Shown in pieces: positions 59,757 through 64,000 of a DNA stretch of 64,000 bases; the first letter of the stretch is position 1; every line of letters begins with the position of its first letter. A model generated the notes under the pieces. That model ran no database searches. It was not told where the DNA came from and saw only the letters and a list, made by a program, of their open reading frames with translations. Made by a program: the position numbers and the translations under genes. Source of the stretch: Cyprinodon diabolis (lineage: Eukaryota; Chordata; Actinopteri; Cyprinodontiformes; Cyprinodontidae); contig CM060072.1 of NCBI GenBank assembly GCA_030533445.1, forward strand, positions 26,311,609 through 26,375,608, in the 5' to 3' direction.

Positions 59757-60356
59757 AAGCTGCAGTCTGTAACATTGAGAAGAGAGCAGACTTCGACTGA
59801 AAATTTGAAGAAAAACAGGTTTCACGCCACTCCCCCACCCTCTCTGCTTCACTCATGCCCCACCTCAAAGCTCAACCCCTCTCACAGCATCTGCGTGGCT
59901 ACCGCATGCGACCAGAGGCGTCCAAGCAGCGTACGCGGCAGCTCTTCCATCGACATCTTCTTTTTTGAAGTCTTTGCGGTGTAAGCAGTTGTCGGCAGGG
60001 GCAGTAAGGGCAGTTTCTCTTTCGCTGGTGGCTGTCGCTCCGCCATGACTTCCACGCGCGTCCTCCTGACTGCAGCAGTCGGGCGGCAGCGGCAGGTTCA
60101 GCGGTGAGAGGGAGGGGGCGGGATTCAGCGTGTGTGAGCTGTGATTGACACTCCATCAGACGCTCCTCTGGCTGTGATTGGTTGTTTTGACTCGTCCCGA
60201 ATTATTCTTTCCAGATTGAAATACAGGCAGTATGCGGGACCAATTGAAGCAGTTTTTTTCACAGGTTACATATCACATGTACTGCTGTCTGGGCATAGGG
60301 ACAGTTTTAGCCAATATGACAAAAAGTGATTTTTAAAAACTTACAGACTTCAGCTT
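59757..60356. mobile_element. Short TIR element related to the AAGCTACAG family, copy C
   Basis: Ends AAGCTGCAGTCTGTAA / TTACAGACTTCAGCTT with TA on both sides, extended outward by GGGTGT / ACACCC symmetry. The interior is GC-rich (GCGTACGCGGCAGC; GGGCGGCAGCGGCAGG), unlike copies A and B, so only the ends are related. Confidence 0.75.
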
Positions 60357-61947
60357 TAACACCCCAATAAATGGCCGTTATTAGCAGTTATCAGTCCCAT
60401 AGGATGACTTCAGATTGTGCCTCCTACCTACCAGTAGACTCATCACTGAATTAATCCTAATCCTAACCATAAGGAAATTTCTTTTTTTTATCCCACAGAA
60501 TTAATTAATGTATGTATGTGTAATCTGAAAATAATTTTAGTAGTTCTTCATCTATTGTAAAAAAAAATTGACATGTCGCTCACATCGAACAACCTCTCCC
60601 AAAAAAATCTCTTATCATGTCAACTGAGTTGTTTTTAATCACCGCATTAAATATGTGTGACTGAAACATGTGGAATTCTTTCGAAGCAGGTTTTAAGACA
60701 TAGTTGTTTTTAAGAAGATAGGCTGCAAATAAAGTAGATAAAAGTATAAAGTAGGTAATTAGAAAGTGAAACTCGTGTTTTTTTTAGACGTGGCAGAAGC
60801 AGCTGTAATCAACGATAAGCTGTATATTATCAGCTATCTATTAGAAGGTAGAGAAGGCGCAATCTTAAGATATTTTATGGGACTGATAACCTGTAATAAC
60901 AGCCATTTATTGGTCGATCACATCCGAACAGATGACTGTGTAAGTGATACAGAAGCTAATTAACCCAGGACATGATACAGAGGTTCTACCTGTTTAAACG
61001 TTTTTCCTTCACCCGCTGACAGGTGCACCTTTCCCGGGTGGGATTGCTTTGAAATATAATACATTGATACATTACCATTCAACACTTATCAAAGTGTTAC
61101 TCATCATAATTTGTATTATTTTGATGAAGAAGATATGGATTTCAGATATAAATACATATTCAGTCATGCTGATTAATGTCCAAAACCACTTAAAATGTGT
61201 AAACATTTCTAAGTACATTGAACTTAATTCTTACTAGTATAATTAGTTTTAAATTCTGAAATTCAGTTTCTGCTGCAAAATGTAATTTAGAAAATCTATT
61301 ATTACAGTTCAGTTTATGAATGTGATTTGGAACAGGAAGAATCTTATTTTAGTGATCTATAAATGGAACAAAATAGAGGAAAGTACTTTTAATAAATGTT
61401 AAAACAGACTGTCAAAGTAGACTTTAAAGCTGCGGATTAACTTGTGCAGCAATCTTCTACATCATCTCCCTCTCCTTTGCAGCTCTAGCACTGTTGCTCT
61501 GTCTTTTAAACACATTCTCTTTTTTTCATTTCTGCATTCAAATCTCTATGCAAAATGGGCACTTCCTCTTGCCTGTTGTCATGGTGACTCATTAAATCGG
61601 GGCCACACCTTTAATTACTTGTTACACACGCGCTCGACTCTGAGAGGACCTACTCAAAGTTGATTAAACTAAATCAAAAAGCTGCTGTGAAACTGAAATC
61701 TCAGAGCTTCCAACCTTAGGCTCGACCAATTCACATTTAAGGATTTGAGTCTAAGTTTGTTAAATATGCTTTGTGAAATGGGCCTCTGATATTTAAAACC
61801 AGCAGAAAAGCTTTAATTTAGGAAGCAGAGTTTGTTCTAAAGACAGATGCTGGTTCATAATGACTATCAAAACACTGTAAACATCCACATACAGCACAAA
61901 CATCTGCTCAGGATCACTGCACACAGACACTTGCTGTCCTTTCAGAG
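60357..61947. other. Intergenic DNA and probable mpdu1 3' UTR
   Basis: No coding exon or clear repeat boundary is visible. The stretch directly left of 61948 should contain the mpdu1 3' untranslated region. Confidence 0.4.
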
Positions 61948-63101
61948 CTATTCCATCTTCTTAGAGACAGCAACCCTTGTGCCGTAGAGGACCTGGGCCA
62001 TTAGGACGATAATAAGACATGAAGACAATCCCAGAGACACAGTAGTAAAGGATCCTCCGCTCTCCTGCAACAAACGATTTCATAAAAATTGAGTTAAATT
62101 GCAGAATATGGCAGAAAAGTGTAAAACATTCACCTGGCTACATGTCTACCCTTTAAATAAGAGCTCCCATCTCAGTTAGACTTTATGTATAAATAAAGAG
62201 GATTAGGGTCATTAAAAACAGGCTATTGAATTCTGACTTTACTCTTAGTAAAAAGTCCATCACTCAGCTAAAGTTGATGCAAAACGCTGCTGCCCATGTC
62301 CTCACTAGAACTAAGAAAGTAGAGCACATCAGTCCGGTTCTGAGAATAGATCTCATCCAAAGCAGAATCTTTTGGCCCTTATATACTTTTTCTCATAAAC
62401 TTGCTTTGTCTTCAGAATTTTGAATTTAATATCAGAATACTGATTTGTTTTCCAGAGTTTAGTCATTATTTTACGAATTCTGACTTTAATTTTAAAATTC
62501 TGACTTTCTTCTCAGAATGCTAACTTTATTCCAGAATTCGGAATTTGGTTCAGAATTAAAAGTCAAATTACATAAGACTCTATCGCCAAAGCCCAGGATT
62601 ATCACTTCAATAAAGTAGGAATATTCCCAGTAGTCATATTTCTATGATAATAATTCTAAGATTAAAGTCAGAATTCTGATATTAAAGACATAAATCAATA
62701 TCTTTTATGGCACTAATCCTCTTCCTTATATAAATAAATGTTTGATAAAGATAACAGTAATATTTTTGGCTTTTGCACTTACTGCATACCTGCACAGACA
62801 CAATAACAGCACCAAGAGAGCCGAGGCATGACAGTAACAATGACAGGATGGACAGCTGACCGGTGTGGCCATTATGGTGGTTTGCTGCAGTTTGAACAAC
62901 CTGGAAGAAAACAATAAGTGGCACAGATGTATCAACATAGAAGAGTCTAGAAATCTGCAGAAAGAATAAACTGATATATTACTACCTTGCTTAAAATGAG
63001 AGCTGGAATGGTAGATGTGTGCAAGACTTTGCCGACAGCTGCAGCGGCGTACAAGCCAAGGAGGAGCATTACACCTCCATAACCCAGGAGCACCAGCATG
63101 C
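61948..63101 (-). CDS. mpdu1: Mannose-P-dolichol utilization defect 1 protein, C-terminal three exons
   Basis: MPDU1 is an ER membrane protein of the PQ-loop family needed for use of mannose-P-dolichol and glucose-P-dolichol in lipid-linked oligosaccharide and GPI synthesis. Three minus-strand exons join in frame: 63101-62986, 62900-62790 and 62064-61948, giving 113 residues and ending at TAG. They contain the highly conserved NHHNGHTGQLS (human ATNYHNGHTGQLS) and three hydrophobic stretches: MLVLLGYGGVMLLLGLY, ILSLLLSCLGSLGAVIVSV and VSLGLSSCLIIVLMAQVLY. The end KKME differs from the longer human basic tail. Upstream exons, with the first PQ motif, lie beyond the right edge. It converges on slc25a35. 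Fish may have more than one mpdu1 gene; which copy this is cannot be told. Confidence 0.88.
62235..62360 (+). pseudogene. LINE reverse transcriptase C-terminal fragment in the mpdu1 intron
   Basis: The plus strand reads SITQLKLMQNAAAHVLTRTK and EHISPVLRIDLIQSRI, the post-RT block (LQ.QNAAARVLT) of fish L2/CR1-type LINEs. About 40 codons survive, antisense to mpdu1 and within its last intron. Confidence 0.7.
62400..62690. repeat. Degenerate TTCTGACTTT minisatellite
   Basis: Imperfect units alternate TTCTGACTTTAATTTTAAAA and CAGAATGCTAACTTTATTC-type sequence. It is related in inverse orientation to the array at 59470-59575. Lies in the last mpdu1 intron. Confidence 0.6.
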
Positions 63102-64000
63102 CTGGCAAACAAATAGATGCATGTGAAAATGTGTAAAATCTAAAATACCGTTTAAAAAATAAAATCTAAACTGCAAAATCTAATATAAAAAAGATCTTAA
63201 AATAAGTGTATTTGACCTTAATTTAAGTTGAATGAAATGATCTGATGATAGAATGGATAGTAAGATAATTAGATATTATGAACTTGAAATAAGATAATGG
63301 AGCTTTTGTTTCCTATTTTGAATGAAAATCATCTTATTCCATTGGCAAATTCTCTTACTTCCCCAAAACAGGGGAAATACACTAAGCTCAAGGAAAACTG
63401 ACTAACTTATATTTCACTCTTTGCAGTGTTGTGAAGCCAAAAGACACCACAAGGTGGTACTGCAGGAAAGCAAGACAAAAAAAATAGAATAACACTAAAC
63501 TGTTTGTGTGTTTTTAAAAACAGAATGGTTTCAATTTTTATTTTAAAGAATAAATGTAGTTTTATTTTAGTTTAAGCCTGCAGTCAGTGTTTAAGATTTA
63601 GATATGAACCGAATGCTGCCAAGAATCCTTAACTGCTTATTAGGCCTTTTATTTATTGAAGACGGTGACTTTTAACATCATATAGCAACATTGCGATTGA
63701 TACTCAGCCATTTTTACCATCATAGGCTTTAGAGTTTTGGAGCTGTTGTCTGCATCAATGATCCATTCAAATATTACTACTCTTAATTTAATGTCTTGCT
63801 GTCTTGTGGAGCCCAACCAGGCGCGAAGCTAAATCGTCCATTTTAAAAACCACCACTGCATGAGAAGCACTTGATCATGCTGCCTGATGTTTTGCAACAT
63901 CCGGTGTAAATGAAGAGAGATGGATTACTCATTAAATCATGATTCACATCTGTCCTACTGTCTCCTTTATTTTATTTTATTTTTGGGGGGATTTAGCATA
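63102..64000. other. mpdu1 intron sequence to the window edge
   Basis: No further mpdu1 exon is visible on the minus strand; the upstream exons encoding the first PQ-loop must lie to the right of the window. A/T-rich, no repeat boundary supported. Confidence 0.5.

Overview
The window looks like nuclear DNA of a ray-finned (teleost) fish. The genes are split by GT-AG introns. The host proteins are vertebrate (spermidine/spermine acetyltransferase, claudin, SLC25 carrier, MPDU1). The intergenic space is filled with typical fish repeats: Tc1, hAT and Harbinger-like DNA transposons, non-LTR retroelements, tRNA-like SINEs, solo LTRs and long (ATCT)n tracts. I cannot name the species.

Host genes, left to right: (1) the last coding exon (+, 2000-2284) of an unidentified Ser/Thr/Pro-rich, probably nuclear protein; (2) sat2 (+, six coding exons, 8174-12070), complete, with its start codon 18 bp downstream of an intact Tc1 transposon; (3) a claudin-15-like gene (-, 22455-15272) with two alternative first coding exons spliced to four shared exons; (4) slc25a35 (+, five coding exons, 43963-53755), complete, with a TATA/GC-box promoter and a 10-codon upstream ORF; (5) the last three coding exons of mpdu1 (-, 63101-61948), whose remainder lies beyond the right edge. 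sat2 and the claudin are convergent, as are slc25a35 and mpdu1. SAT2, MPDU1 and SLC25A35 all lie on human 17p13.1, so this is probably a rearranged piece of that conserved block. The claudin is a claudin-15/-10 type and not the CLDN7 of that human region.

Between the genes: 2.5-6.9 kb is a nest of inverted-repeat elements. 22.5-43.7 kb is a gene desert containing a ~0.75 kb segmental duplication, a 5'-truncated LINE with a 14-bp target duplication, a 1.3-kb hAT with an 8-bp target duplication, two solo LTRs with 5-bp target duplications, LINE fragments, SINEs and microsatellites. 53.8-61.9 kb carries a SINE, two short TIR elements and a TIR element holding a frameshifted THAP DNA-binding domain.

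The host genes do not form a pathway: sat2 is cytosolic polyamine/thialysine acetylation, the claudin is a tight-junction pore, slc25a35 an inner-mitochondrial-membrane carrier and mpdu1 an ER factor for dolichol-linked sugar use. I found no operon, CRISPR, rRNA or tRNA gene. The most interesting points are the exon-1 duplication of the claudin (one copy carrying an apparent one-base homopolymer deletion), the Tc1 copy at the sat2 start, and the THAP-bearing element with TTAA-like ends.
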